Source: Daphnia pulex
Lineage: Eukaryota > Arthropoda > Branchiopoda > Diplostraca > Daphniidae
Direction of reading: 5' to 3'
Assembly: GCF_021134715.1 (NCBI RefSeq)
Contig: NC_060025.1
Span: forward strand, 186,001-250,000
DNA length: 64,000 nt
Below the pieces are notes generated by a model that was given only the letters and a program-made list of their open reading frames with translations, made no database searches and was not told the origin of the DNA. This document shows, piece after piece, positions 34,601 through 48,820 of this stretch (positions within the stretch are counted from its first letter, which is position 1; every line of letters starts with the position of its first letter). The translations under genes and the position numbers were made by a program.

Positions 34601-37600
34601 AATCATGCAAAAGATATCAAACAACAACCAACAACATCTCTCTCCTTTGTGTGTCTACTACTACTACTACCCCAGGATGTTTGTTGCTTTTGTTTGTTTG
34701 TCTAAAGAAAATAAAAATGGAGCTGGGGTGGGGAAACTTACTCGATGGCTGTCCGGTAATGATCGATGGCCGTTTCCCAGCGGCCGTCATCTTTCTGAAC
34801 GTTGGCGTAATTGTAGTGCATCTTGGCGTTGTTGGGGAGCGTCCGCAATCCAGACCTGCTGGGCAAATAGAGAAAGAAAAAGAATCGTGTAAGAATTATT
34901 ATTGCCCGGATGAAAGAAAAATATGAAAAATGCGATATCGATCCGGACTTGCAATCGATATCGCATTCATCCAGTGTGTGTGTGGCGTTTCGGCACATTT
35001 TGAAAGGCCCGTTTAAAAATAGAAACAGAAAACAAAATAAAATCGAGACGCCAAAGAGCTGAGGTACTACACGCACAATGTGATGAATACAAAAGGAGAA
35101 AAATCAGAATGAAAAGGGCGTCAAAGGGCAAAAAAGAATGTCGAGGGCGCCAATCCAATGGACTATAGGTCTGCTGGTATGCCCGGCACGTGCCATCGGC
35201 AATTCACGACTCGGCATATTCCACCGAGTGCCAGCCTGGGTCTCTACATGTCCAAATAATGTACAAGCAAAAAGAGAAGAGAGAGAAATCAAGCAAATGG
35301 ATCGAGTCATTTCCGCCTTTGACTGGTGAGAAACGGCCGGGAATTTTGGCGACACTCTGTGTAGACGCAATCAAGAGTTTGTTGGAGACGCTAAACAAAC
35401 TAGACGATTGAATCAAAAGAACTTGCTCGAAAAGTGTCCGCCGGTCGGCCCAGTCCAAGTTGCGGGTCCAAGTTTTCGTGGCAAAGGTGACGGCCAGTAG
35501 GACGGCGCCGACTAAGAAAAGGCAATGGACCACCAACATTCCAGCACCACGACCCGCTGGCATCATCCACCAGCAGCCGGAAGACGATGACGTCAAATAA
35601 GAAGAGGAAGAAGATGACGACGATGAGCGACGGCGACGTAATGAGGAGCCGTAGGATCCAGTCGTCGCTCCTTGATGGCACAGCAGCCGGCGGCCGGCCC
35701 AGGATCGTGTCGAGCGGAAGACGATCCGCAAACCGAGAGCCACGATCACGCAATAACCCAGACTTTTGAAAATACAAAAGAGAAATAAAAGTAAATGTCA
35801 TCACAGTATCAGTTGTCTACATCTTTTACATTGCCAACAACGCACAGCACAAGTTATATTTATTTATCGAATCCCCCCCAGTCTTTCTTGGAGATATTAG
35901 ACCGTCTGGATCAGCTTCCGTCTGGGCCATTTTCTTCTTCTTTTTATACAATCACATCCGCTTTTGGTACACACACACATAGAACGGGCTTGGTTATTTA
36001 TTGTCGTCTCATTTCTTGATAGTCGCATCGATTTCTTGTCGTTTACCAGCCAGACATCCAAGTCGACAAGAAACAATAATCATACAAGCCAAAACAACAA
36101 CTGTACATACACGTTCTATTCATCAAGACTCGTCGTCCCATATAACCCTGCCCACCATCCGCCCGGAAGGAAAAAGAAAAAAGCGAAGGGGGGGATTATA
36201 TGTTGAAGTATACAAGACACACACACGGCAAATGCTGCTATTGCTGTACACGTGCCATTAGACGTAATTGCGTAGTGTAGACCCCCGTTGTTTCGGCAAT
36301 TACAGGCGCGTGTGTGTCTATTGCAACGGCCGTCGGACGGAGAAAAAGGGAGGGAGCGGGAGGGACGGGCTTAATTTGAACCATCGTTAGACCGTCAAAG
36401 CATCCAGCGATGCTCTCCAACTGGCGTCCGACATGTATACATGTAATCCAGCAACTATAGTAGTACCGTCATCCGGCTGATGACGATCCCCCCTCTACTA
36501 CACGTCGAGTCTCAAACTCGTTTTTTGAACAGTTTCTTCATTTGTTTCCCTTTGTTCTTTTCCCGTTTGCCTTTTGTCGGCCTTCATTTTCTACCGACGT
36601 GGACATTTGAAAGAGAAAAACGAACGAACGGGAGAGTGAGCAATCACGACGAGCCTACAGCCACATCAAGATTTCGACGGAAATGGAGATAAAAAGAGTC
36701 GGAAATGATGAAAAGGACGCGCGGCGTCTGCGACTGCCAAAGATCTTGCCGCCAATCAGGGAAATTGATTTTCCCCCCAGTATAGACATAGTATAGTTTA
36801 TAGCGATGACGTCATAGCCATTAATGATATGTGGAGATAAGAGACTTACCTCGGGAGGTAGAGAAGACGCTCGGCAACGACGAATCCGCACGGATAAAAC
36901 AAGTTGGAAGCGGGTAACATGGGCAACACCATCACGGCCGCGCTCCACAAAATCACCTTCTGCACAAATCAGACGACAACAACAATTTCATTAAATTTAA
37001 TCCAAGTCTAAAAAACTGCTGTAAAATGTCATCTTTTATTAAATGGGATGGGGTTGTCACGTCATCCCTTGGCAAATGAAAAGAAAAGGACTCGAATATA
37101 ACAACCGGAGCAATAATAATAATAATAGGACAAACGAATCGAAATCTCCGCCATCAATCAAAAATGTTTGAATTGGCTGTTTGTTTTTGTTTCTTTTCTG
37201 GGGATTTCAAATGGCTGGGCTGGCGAACCCTTTTTCACGGTTGACTGACCCCACCGTCTTCCGTGAACCTTTTTGTTTTGATGTTTTTGCACCGACTTGA
37301 TTGGCGAAGCAAACAAAGCGGATATCAGGGGGCTATAGCGCCAACTGTTTTTTCTTTTTTCGATTGATTTTTCAACCCCTTTTTCTCAAAAGGTTATCAA
37401 ACATCAAAAGAGAAAGTTAAGCGTATATAGAGTAGACAAGGAAACTCGGGATTTTTTCTTCCCATTCCGTCACGATCAAATAAACAAACGACGCAGACGA
37501 GAGCTGAAAATATAGGAGCCCGTTTGCAGCAACATTGTTTATAGACACACGTTGCGGCGTTATTAGAGAGTCTGCTGACTCTGCCAAATGCAAAAGTAGA

Positions 37601-40600
37601 TGAAGATTGAATCACCCGGGAATTAGGCAGCAGCAAAACTATATAGGAAAAAAGTACACATGGCAAACTCTTGTTGACATTTCTCATTTCAACACTCTCT
37701 GCTGGCAACGGCGTTTCGGGCTCAAAAAGGGCGTGGGCACATCAACGTGTGTGGGTGGTGGTACATGGGCACAAACTTGGCAATGCAGTGCAGTGCAGAG
37801 ACGTGGGATTTTCAATTTGATTTTCCCTTTTTTATTTTCCAGCCTCTTTTGTATTCCTTTTGATTATTTCACGTCTCTTTCTCTCTACACTACAGACTCA
37901 GCGAGTTTTGCAGTGCATGCAGACAACTTTTGGCATTCGAGTCTGGAGATGCAGAGAATATCTTACGGCCCAGCTGCTAATAGGAAGAAGAAAACTCAGG
38001 TCGAATTATCCTTCGAAAGAAAAGCGAAACAATTGTGACAGAAGGTCAGGCAGCACGCACGTCTCTCACAAGATTATTTTTTGGCCTTTTTTCGTGAGTT
38101 TGTCGCTTCTCGATTTTGGCCAATCCTCTTGATGCGCGCCTTTCCGCCATCCAACGTAAAGGGAAGCCGGGCAGCCGGGCAGCAGCAGCCCCGATGCGAT
38201 TAAAGTTGCCAGACTTTTTTCTCTCTCTTTAAGACTTGGAGCCTCTTGTGCATATTATGCAGCAGCAGCCAGTCTCTCTAAACTCTTAACTCCCCAACAG
38301 CAGCAGCGAAAAAGGGAAGACAAGGGTTCTATCTGAGCTTAGATACGCCGGGCCGACTTTAAGCCCCAGCCCGGCTGAGACGCTACTGGAGCGACAGAAT
38401 CGCTTTGGACGGTTCTGCCAGCCCAGCCAGCGACTGAAAAGAGCTTTGCTGCAAAGAGCTCCTGCTGCTGTTATAGGAGAAAAGAAAAAAACGGGACTAG
38501 AAGAAATGAGGAGCGAGCGAGACACGAGTGAATATAAGGCGATGGAGAAATAAGACAAGAAGTGCTACTCTCAGAGGGCCATCAAGCGCCTTGTCTTATT
38601 TCGGCTCCTGCTGCTGCTGATGTCAGACTAGCGCACGATTCGACGATGAGTGCTCGCCTGCCGAGAACGTTATGAAACGGACGACGTCTATAACGGCCAG
38701 CTGGCCAGGGCCAGAAAAAGTCAAAGGGTGACGAGAGAGAGATGGAAGCATAATGTGCTGGTTTTCTAGCAAATGGAGCAAGCACTAAATAAGTGTTTTT
38801 GCAAGAGACTCACTTTGCGGTTGATCCACGAATAGACGAGAGCGGCGGCCAGTGACGTGTAGAAGACGAGCGTTGCCACATTACGCCAGTCGCGCCAATC
38901 CTCCACTAATGGAATTGAGCCGTTCTGCCAGTCGTAACTCAGCAACACTGCCCGGCAGCAGACCATGTGGTGGTGTTTTTTTATTTCAGCGTTATTACAT
39001 AGAAAAAGAGAAATAAAAGAAAGTTTGGGTTAGTTATGTCAATCATATTTCATGTTTTTACTTTTACATTAAATTTTTAACCAGTTTGGTCTGCGATAAC
39101 ATTTGACTAGTGGCACTCCCAAGAAGATTTAAAATGACAAATTGTGATACATTTTCAATATCAAACTGTTGACAATATACGACAATTAATACTGCAACAA
39201 GAAAACATAGTGAGAAACAAATAGTTGTTTATGACGTTTTCTAATATCAAACGATTATTGTTTCCCACATAAACTTGTCATTTTCCTGCTGATTTGCAAC
39301 AATTTGCTGACAAAGTTTGTTTCACAACCTATTCAATCGAGTTTCATTGTTTTAAACTTTGATTTCTAAAATCAATTTAGGCACAATTTTCTTTTTAACC
39401 AAGTTTGTTGATGTGATTTCACAAATTAAATTGATTACTTTCCAGATTAACTTTGCCAATACATTTCATCATCTCAAATTTTTCATTCAGCTGAATTCCG
39501 AATGTCGTTTTTCAAAACAAAACTAAGAAACTGCAGCAGACGAAGGCACTTTCTTAAGAAATCGATAGTAGATCGCTACTTTTAAAAAATAGCGGATCTC
39601 TCGTCCGCATTCACGCCGGAATAATTCGTCTCTCAACAAGTTAGACAAAAATTGCACGAAACCCACACAAGACACTACAGGACCCTCTTGACTTTCAAGG
39701 GGCAACGCAAGAATTTGTTAAAGGTCAGTTTCAACATCTGACGTCAAACTCGAGTAGAGTAGAGTTATAGAAAACCAGTATTAAAGAAGCACTCACCTGG
39801 GGCGAGTAAGAGTCCCATGTTGAAGGCTGGCAGATAGAGCAAGGTGAGTATCCTGGCGAATAGAAAGAAAAATAGGCAAACGAATAAGAACGACCTCGTA
39901 TAAAGTCTAATCTAAAAAGACTCGAGCCAACATGCAATGTCCATTACACTCTATCGGATCATATGGGGGACGCAATCACTTCCCATATTCCTCCAGTTGC
40001 AATGTACCGGTACTGTACAGGTATATACCCAGGAAACTATAATAACACCACAATAAGCCCGGCCTATGACGATATAAAAGAGGCTGGCTTTATTTCGTTT
40101 TGATTACATCTCGTTATCCTTGGCGTACGTGGGGCATACATGTACATATACTCTTAGCTCTTAATCTGTGTGCCTTTGAATCATGTGAGTTGTACACCGC
40201 ACACATCACGGGCTTATATACATTCAATCCTATATACCAGCAGGGCCGAGTCTATATATAAAAGACGAGAGAGTGAACTCGTATCGCGAATGACACTGAA
40301 CCAGAGTCGCTTTTTATGCTGCTGCTGCTGTAATCATATAATGCGTCTCTCTCAGGCATCTGCATACGTATAGAATAGAGATAGTATGTATGTATGTATA
40401 CCTGGCTTTGCGGCTGGATGCGAACGCGGCTGGATTGTCTTGCTCGGAAAAGAGTGGGAGCTGGCCCTGTTGCAGAGCGATCCTGGCTCCTAGCAGCACC
40501 ACCGTCTATATTTTTCATGATATGGAGAAACGTCAAAATAATAAAAATTCAATACTTTGCTGCATCACAGTTGCTTGGATGCCTTTCAAGGCGAATCGAT

Positions 40601-43600
40601 ATAGAGAAAAGAAAATCATTTCTTATTCTGTACCGTGGCGACGGGTAAAAGGATAGGCCAGCTCCTGGATGCGACCCTCAGCCACTGCCAGCAGGATCGG
40701 CCGCAACCACTCCTAGGTTTTCCAGTCAGTCTATATATACAATACACACAATGCGAGGGTTTATAATAGATGCATCCAAATATATATAATCCAGCCTTCC
40801 GGGTCAGTTTTAATAAGTGCGGTCGATTCAAATATTCAAAGCCCCAAAATAAAAAGTTTTCTCCAAATCGATGCTCATTTCTTATTCATTCAGAGAATCA
40901 ACCACCCAATTTATTTAAATACGTACAGGCGAGGTGTACTGCTAAACTTGAAATTCCCACATCTATCGTGTGTGTCTATATAGCGGCACTCTAAAAGTTG
41001 TCGAACCCATTGATTATTTAAAAACGGTTGGCTTAAAAATTGGCTCGACTTATCCAACGCGTAATAATACTGTAATCACATTGATGGGCTGAACCAAACG
41101 AGGATGTCGGCTGCATATCTAAACGTTGCATGCATCTAGAACAATGACGGACATATTACTTGCTGCTGGAAGTTTTGGATCGAGTCCTCCCGCTCCTGTC
41201 GTCGTGATGCCACGTCGATTGCTGATGGAGTCGAATCATGTCCCAGCTGATGGCGATGGGTAGAGCAGCGATGCCGTTCTCTTTGGCGGCCAGGGCCAGC
41301 AGGGCAGACAGCAAACTGGCCACCCTCAGCACGACAGCGCTGACGCAGGTACTACTAGTGCCGGAATGCAGGCGACGAGGTAATCCGCTCGGCCGTGAAT
41401 AATCCATCGTTGTGGCCCTGTAAAAAATTTAAAAGAAAAGGATCGTTACCATTGGTCGACTACATGTACGAGGGATCTTTTTTCGAGTTGTCAAAGTTTC
41501 ACTTGTGTAACGTATCAAGTTGGTCGTTGTCGTCGGACTGAATAACAAGTCTGTTTTGTAGAGTATAGGAGACGCCATGACAACCGGTTTCCCATGTACC
41601 CCGTAACTGCGGTTGTATGCAAATATGCGTAGTAGTAGTAGTAGCTGGGATATCCAGTCTCTATCCACTCGGCAGCCGATACAATGTTAATCATTCAGTG
41701 GCCAGCAGCAAGAAAAGGTAAAGCATTGTTGGTTGTATATGTATCTCTAAGCTCTTGTGTGTACTACTAATGCACAGCAGCAATTGTGTGGCCATTGATA
41801 GGCAAATGGCGTGGGTTTCGGTCGGCTGCCCTTTGAATCATTCAAAGGGAGAAGCCGAGGGAAATCAAGTATACCAACAGTTGGTGGATATAGCCAGAAC
41901 ATATTTCGCAGGTCTACAGCACAAAAGCTAATAATAAAACGTCGGTGGCCGTTGTGACAACATTTTGAATAAGTCACAACAGCATTGCAGGTTTTATATG
42001 GATAAACTCTTGGATGTATAGAATTAGGGTTTATCAGAGCGCGCTCAATTCATATTTTAATACAATTCTATTATAAGGGCAGCCCAGCAACAGAACGGAC
42101 CAGTTGATTGACATTTTCTCTTCAATTCTCAACGAGTTGACCTGTGCTAGAGAAGCCTGCCGGTTCATTTTAAAAATTAAACCTCACATCTATTTGTGTA
42201 CTGTGTGTTGGGCTTTTGATGTGCGGTAAGAGTTGAGTAAGGAGCCAGAAAATGTGAAAATCCGCAAGAGAAAAAGAACGAAATCCATTACAAGAAATAT
42301 CCCCCCTTCTTTATTATGCATTCCCATCACAGTCATTCATTCCTAATCTCTCAATGACTCGTCGACTATGCTGTTCACTCGTCAATAATAATTCTGCTGC
42401 ATCCGCGTCCGTGATTTCTCGTTAAATATTTGCCCGACTACACCACAAATGCAATCCAATCTATTCATTTCCAATGGATTGAACGACAACCAAAGACTAG
42501 CAACAATGTGCATAGACCCGATAGAACTTTTCCCATTATAATACCGGCGAAACTTGCGCTATAGCTGCTGTATAAGTATAGAGACTAGTGCTGGCCGCTT
42601 ATTACATTGATCAGGCGGAAACACTTTTGCCATTTGTGTAAATAGCGCCGATGTTGTTACGTGTGCTGAAAGTTGTCTCTGCTCTTAATTGCTTTTCCAC
42701 CATATTTGTCCCATAGATAGACTCGCACCAGCAGACTTTTTAGACTGTCTGGAAATTACTTGCCGATTGACGCCGGCCAGGAGGAATATATACCGGAATA
42801 GACTTACGTGCCGACTATTGTGTTGGGCTTGATTATCCTGACCGAACCATCTGCAGCAGCCGCCGAAATGGATTGCCAACTGATTGGTGTTTTGCCTATC
42901 TTTGTCGGTACGGCCTTGGGGAAAAAGCTTTGAATATGTCAAGAAAAGGTGGTCGAAATAGTCAAGTCTTTGTTGTTGTTGTTTAAAGTTAAACGCTTGA
43001 ATGGAGCTTATAATAGTCCTATCCTATTTATCCTCTATATAGTCCCTTGGATAATAGCTTCAGATAGAATCTAACGGTATATATGTATCGTACACCCAAC
43101 TTGCCAAAGTCCTTCCCCCCAAGCCATTCACTTGACATTCTGACCCTTATTCATTGAAGTTGGCCCCAAGTTTTTACCATCAGCCCACGCCAAACCCCCC
43201 TCCCGCGTTTCTATGTAGTCTCAGCTTCCGCACTCTCAATACACATACGACTTTTCTTTTCTTTTTTTAGCCTGGGAAAAAATCGTAAGTTCCAGGAATC
43301 GGATAAGAGACTTTGGCCACAGCAGATGGGACTCGGTGGTGCTGATTTAAGAGGCCCGGGTAACAGCAGCAGCAGCGACTACTACTACGACGTCGTTCAT
43401 CTTCTTTTTGCGTTTTCTACTTAATTCTTTTCTTCTTTTCAATTTTTTCAAAAGAAAAAAGAGGCGAAGGAATAACATTTTGAAAGTTGAGAAGTTTGGC
43501 GGGCGCGGAATAATAATGGGCCCAACTTTAAGGGGAAAACTGTTTGGGACGAGTCATATTAGCGCGTGTGGTAGGCAAACATTTCCAGTGAAATATTAAC

Positions 43601-46600
43601 GAGCAGAAGCCGGTTGCCGCGCTTCATTCCCGCTATATCATTCCTCTTAGAGTCATAATAACGACAGTCTGAAGCCTAGTAACGTAACCATGTCGCGGAT
43701 ATTACAGACCTACTACAAGTTTTCTCTTGCCATTAAACTCTAATGGGACTGATGAAAGGTGCATTCTTACCTGTCGTGACTGATGAATGACAAGAGGAAA
43801 AACAAGGTCGTGAGGATGTCGGCTCTGCCCACGATACCCGAAACCTGAATAGCAAAAATGTACAACAAAACAAATTGAAAATATAAATATAAGATAAAAT
43901 AGAAAGGAAAACCAAAACAACAAAAGCAATTTCGAACAACACACACAAGTTATTCCGAGTCTATATCTATTGAATTGTCGGGGAAATCAAACAATCGCAG
44001 CGCGCGGGCAATTCAATAGCTGTCATGTCAATATGTTGCAAATAAAAAAAAAGATGAAGAGATCCGACGACGACGACGACTAGATGAATTCTTTTGTCTG
44101 CATCAGAGTTTCGTGTATCGCAGCTGTTGGCGTTCAGATGTTGCAGCACAGCACCCAAAAGGAGGGGGAAAATAAATCTGAATAATCTCATTTCTTTTTT
44201 CTTCTTTTCATCATTTTTGTTGTTCCAGTTTACTCGAATTCCATTTCTTTTGCGCAATTTCGGTATTTTTGATGTTTAAAAACGACATTTCCCCCTTTCC
44301 ACTCGTTTGTTTTGGATGACGCAAACCAGTCGCAATCCCTATCAGGTTGAATCAATACTGTTGGAGGGGGGTATATGCATGCGTCAGCGACTCTGGAGTA
44401 TACTATATATGTATTTGCCTGATGCCGAAGATCCGGGCCGGAAGCTGCTGCAACAACAACAACAGTTCAGCGGACGCGACTGATTTAATAGTTGCGACTG
44501 CTGCTGCTGGCCCAGGGGCTATATATATATATCCAGTCAAATACACACAACTTGTATTCCGTCATCTTGAGAGAAAATCTATCGAGAATCTAAAAAGCTG
44601 ATCCGGAATTCGTGACTGTAGCCTGGCGAAAGAAAATCAAAAAACCTGAACGGGAATCTCGACATTGTTTGCATTTCCTCTCGTCTAGATTCGCTGCTGT
44701 TATTTGTTTTTGACTCTTTTTTGATTATTTCCCTCCCAGTCGTCTTCTTTTAGCAGATGGGAAAAGGGAAAAAAAAATATCTACGCAGAGAGAAAAGTTC
44801 AATGACGAGTTCATCCGGAAGAAATGGAAAACGTCAGCAGCTTGTCTTGACACACATTGAGGCCCGCATGTGCGAGCTATTTCTTTTATCCTAGTGTCCC
44901 TGGAAAACAAAAACCCGGCTAGTTGCTATTTTCAGATTTCATTTTCTTTTACCATCCGGGCGCATTTGTTTTTTAATTGAAAGGGGAGGACTGCGCATTG
45001 ATTCGAGTTGCCATTCTCCGACGACGATAACACTTTATCTCTCTACTACTATCCCCTTTTGTCTCAAAAGGCTCTTTTTCAGACAATCAAGAGTATAGTA
45101 GTATTGAAAGTGCCACCACTGGAAACCCCTCAAGTCATTTCAATTGTTGGATTCGTTTAAAGTGCTAAGCCTACACACGAGTCTCACCGTTTGAGGAGGA
45201 ATCTAATAATCTTGTTGACGGGTTGAGAAAAAGTTTCAAGCAAATTGATTTGCGACTTTGGATGCCGTTAAGTCCATTAGACGAGACTCGCACCCAACCC
45301 AAAAATATATCGGCGCACGCCAAAAGTATTGGAATCTTATAGACTATGCAGTATGGAAAATGGCGAGTTGTTACCGCTTCCGTGTGAATGGGATGGATGG
45401 CGAAGAGGGAGGCGGTCAATAGCGACGACAACTTGGAGAGGCCGAGGCAGTTGCGACAGAGCCACGCAAACAGGGCGCTGACCGCGGCGTGGAGCATCAC
45501 GTTGACCGCGTGATAGCTCCAAGGGTTGAGTCCGCTCAAGGCGTAGTTCCACCTATAATAATACAGAGTAAAAATATAAATAAGTCACCGCATACACACG
45601 TCAAACCAACAACAACCCAAAAAGCCCAGCTGATACATCCAGACACGATTTTAAAAATACAAACGAATGCCAAGCTGATGGATCTTGGCCATTTTCTGTA
45701 CATTACAACCCCCTTTTATATACTCGGCGATTGCTGGTGCTATAGAGAGTCAAACAAGGTAAAGTGCGTGTGTGTGTGTGTATACATAATGGTTGTAGGA
45801 AGGCTTGTTTCGACTTGCGATCCACTCCAAGTGTGCACTTCTTTTATCGAGCGGCCTTTCTGCTCGCCCGGATTCTTGGCTTCTAGTTCTAGTTTCCTGC
45901 AGGATCGACTTTACTTTGCAACAGCAGCAGCAGGATATAGAGAGATGAATAGTGGCAGGAATGAAGGAGAAAGAGACATCAACAGTGATAGAGCGGACCA
46001 TGTGAGAATCGCAGAGATCCGATAATGGCCGTGGTGGTAGAAAGAAGAAGGATACATCCACGTATATATGCCCAGCACAAAGATATATTATGGTGGTGCA
46101 GCACGTAGACAAAGACGTCAATATATACTCTTTGAGAGCATTGCCAGCAAGGAAACGGAACTGCTGCTCTATATAATACTCGAAGGGGTCGACATTCCTT
46201 TTTCATTCTCATCCAGTCTCGGCTGATCGCCCAGGAGCTAGCTCTTCTCTTTATTGTATTATTCCGGTTCTTTTCCATCTCTTTCTGTTATTCTCATGTC
46301 CTCCTTTTGGCTTTGCTCTTGTTATATTTCATCACCCCCCATGTCCACACGGCATTGATCACCCATGTCTTTTGTCCATCACGAATTATAAACGCAAACC
46401 CGCGGCCATCCAGCAGCTAATAATTCCCAGTCATACTCTCCTTACACAATAGGGTTTACTGTTGACTGCCAGTGTTCTTGTATAAACCTCAGAGCTCTAC
46501 ACTATCGTAAATGAGTCCATCTCGAGTGATGAATGGCCGTCCCCAAACTGACGCTGTCAAAGATCAACCCCAAGAAAAAAAGGCTCAGTGTAAACACCCA

Positions 46601-47085
46601 AAAAATTGGGCCTTTTCAAAGTAAAAGGGAAGCCATAAATATTTTTAAAGAAAACAAACGCCGAGTGTATGATAGGCTTACTTGAAAGTGAGAATGGTGA
46701 GCGGCCGATATGATTTATGACTGGCCGGGTCGAGCAGTGAAGTGCCCCAGAAATCGTTGTAGAGGAAATCCCAGGTGCCGGCCGTCGGGTCGGTGATGTC
46801 TCGGTTGCCGGTGATGGCACTGAGGTCGTCGTGGACGAAATCGCCACCCAACGAGTTGGTGTAGACACCCACGGCCAGGGCCGGCGGAATCAGACACGGC
46901 AGCCATTCGCTCAATGCTGTCACTTGGTTCAAGATTGCTGGACGTTCGGCAGCAGCACTGGGTTTGCCACTTTTCCAACAGCAACAACCCACTCGCTGTT
47001 GTTGTTGTTTGAGAAACTTCATTGATTCACACTCGATCCCGGCGCCCCAGCAGCACGGACGACTCGTCCTCTTCTCGGCACCCAT
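31627..47085 (-). CDS. Tmtc1: TMTC1-like ER O-mannosyltransferase with TPR repeats, 13 coding exons
   Basis: Coding exons (high to low): 47085-46682, 45552-45375, 43844-43771, 41417-41160, 40712-40634, 40505-40402, 39852-39797, 38947-38814, 36959-36850, 35762-35427, 34855-34742, 32766-32578, 32068-31627. Phases agree throughout, giving 825 residues. TMTC proteins transfer O-mannose to cadherin-type domains in the ER. Family landmarks: DFVHDDLSAI at 82-91 (acidic pair of GT-C enzymes), NDFWGTSLLD, SHKSYRPLTILTFK, GLNPWSYHAVNVMLHA, HPIHTEA then VSGIVGRADIL, LLGARI with SEQDNPAAF (DUF1736), SYDWQNGSIPLVEDWRD, PASNLF and FVVAERLLYLP. About three TPR units follow (LPNNAKMHYNYANVQKDDGR; ALNNLGTVLL; HYNLAVLYL), then a Ser/Ala/Gln-rich tail of about 115 residues. 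TMTC1 of vertebrates carries many more TPRs. The intron after exon 10 uses a GC donor (GA|GCAAGT). An acceptor at 47107 implies at least one upstream exon. Confidence 0.93.
33821..33836 (+). repeat. (CTG)n microsatellite
   Basis: About five CTG units in the last large TMTC1 intron. Runs of three to five CTG/CAG units recur all through 26-63 kb. Confidence 0.7.
34929..34967. repeat. Perfect 14-base hairpin
   Basis: AATGCGATATCGAT at 34929-34942 and its exact reverse complement at 34954-34967, separated by 11 bases, in a TMTC1 intron. Each arm itself contains the palindrome GATATC/ATCGAT. Function unknown. Confidence 0.7.
45767..45782 (+). repeat. (GT)n microsatellite
   Basis: Dinucleotide run in the first coding-region intron of TMTC1. 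Confidence 0.8.
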
Positions 47086-47714
47086 CACTTTTTCATGGTC
47101 CACAATCTGCAAAATAAACAAATATAAAAGTTGCAGCTTGATTTTCTTAAACAATCAAGTGAAAAAGTTATTCAATTATCTAAACGGTGGAATACAGGCT
47201 GCTGTTGGCACATTGCTGTTTCTCCAAGCAGAACGTTTAAAATTACGACACATTTGAAAAGTCAAATTGTTGAAACTAAAATGATTAAAGAACTATGCAG
47301 GAAACAGCTCTGTAAAGAAATGGAAATTTGCTGTCGACCATGTTTTCTACAAAACCAACACGATTGTTTTTTACAGTTCTGGTTTCCCTGCAGCAACAAC
47401 ATTGGATATTTGCCCACCGACAACAAATGTTTGTTTTACAATTATGTTGAATGAGTTGGAAATCCCCAAAAAGTTTCTTACTTTGCTTTTTCTGGGTATG
47501 CTTTCAAGTTACTTTCATCTCCAGCAGGAAAAACTCAACTATAGAAAATGTAGGGCCTTTCCACCACTTTTTCTCGTAACAACGCAATTGTTTTCCATTG
47601 TAAAAATACTTTTACATTCTACTATCTCATCATTTCCAACTGTATTTTACCTTTAGCTGAATTTAGAATGTCATCATTCCGATTTATTTGCAGGAGCTTA
47701 CTGCTTAGTGGTCT

Positions 47715-47830
47715 CATTTTTGAAACTTGTAACGAAATGCAGACGACATTCTAATCGACCATGCTTTGTTATTAATCGATAGATTAATAGAAACTATTAA
47801 AAATCGACACAACTAAATTCAATCAGATAA
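47715..47830 (+). repeat. Dispersed repeat, copy 3 (upstream of TMTC1)
   Basis: Contains TAACGAAATGCAGACGACAT, ATTAAAAATCGACAC and AACTAAATTCAATCAG in the order of copies 1 and 2. A possible fourth, very diverged copy lies near 39527-39600 in a TMTC1 intron. Confidence 0.55.
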
Positions 47831-48796
47831 AATAAATAGTAAATCAACAGTTCATTCCCCTAATTTTTTTAAAAAGTAATTTTCAGAATGCAGAAGCCAA
47901 GCTAATAAAATTGTTGGGTCCGAAAATTCGTTTAAAGACTCGGCCACTTGGTGAAGTAAGTCCACACACAACAGTCGGAGTAGCTAAAGGTATTAAAATG
48001 TCCTCACGAAAATATAATCACATGTACACACGTATTGGGTGAGTAGGGAGGGGGGGGGATGAGCTCGATCTTGCGTTGCGTGACACGCGGTGACGTTCTA
48101 CACGCTCCGGTACATTGTTATTTAAGAGGCCTGGGCATCACAGCTGCTGGGGCGGTTGTCCAGGCCAACGATATCCGTGTATCTATAGTATCTACCTTTT
48201 CGACGACACGATAATATCTCGGCTGTGTAACTCACCCCACATGAACCCATAAAGATAATACAATTTGGGTGTATAGGGTAAGGGGGGCTATAGTTGTGAC
48301 ACTGGGCCGCTAATCAGGTTTGAAAAAAGTTCCTAGCTGCGATCTATATAATATGGAGAACGGGATGGAGACACAGAAAACTTTTAGATCCATGTATATA
48401 TTCCTGGGCCTATAATATATAAGTCTGAGGGAAATGAAATAAAAGCTCAGCGCACGATCATCTATAAAAATGTGGCGGTTAGGAGCCACGGCACAATTCC
48501 CTGGACTCGTTTGTGTGCCACCGCCTTCGCCGCGTGTCAAAGAGAAGTGAACATTAGCGTGTGTGTCTTTTTTGTGCTTCTGGTGGTGGTGGCGCCATTG
48601 GCATCATCGTCAGATGGGCAGACACACACAAAAGCGGCGGCCATGGGGGAATATAATAATACCCAGGCGACAATAACATCAAGGGGGGAAAACCCGAACG
48701 GAAATCAAAGAAGAAGAAAAGTCTCCAGCACATCAACGATATGACAACATTCAGCCGGAAGAGAAAGACGGAAACGAATCAAAACCAGTGAAAGAG

Positions 48797-48820
48797 ATAA
48801 TAATAATAATAATAATAATA
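48797..48820 (+). repeat. (ATA)n microsatellite
   Basis: About eight ATA/TAA units. Confidence 0.8.
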
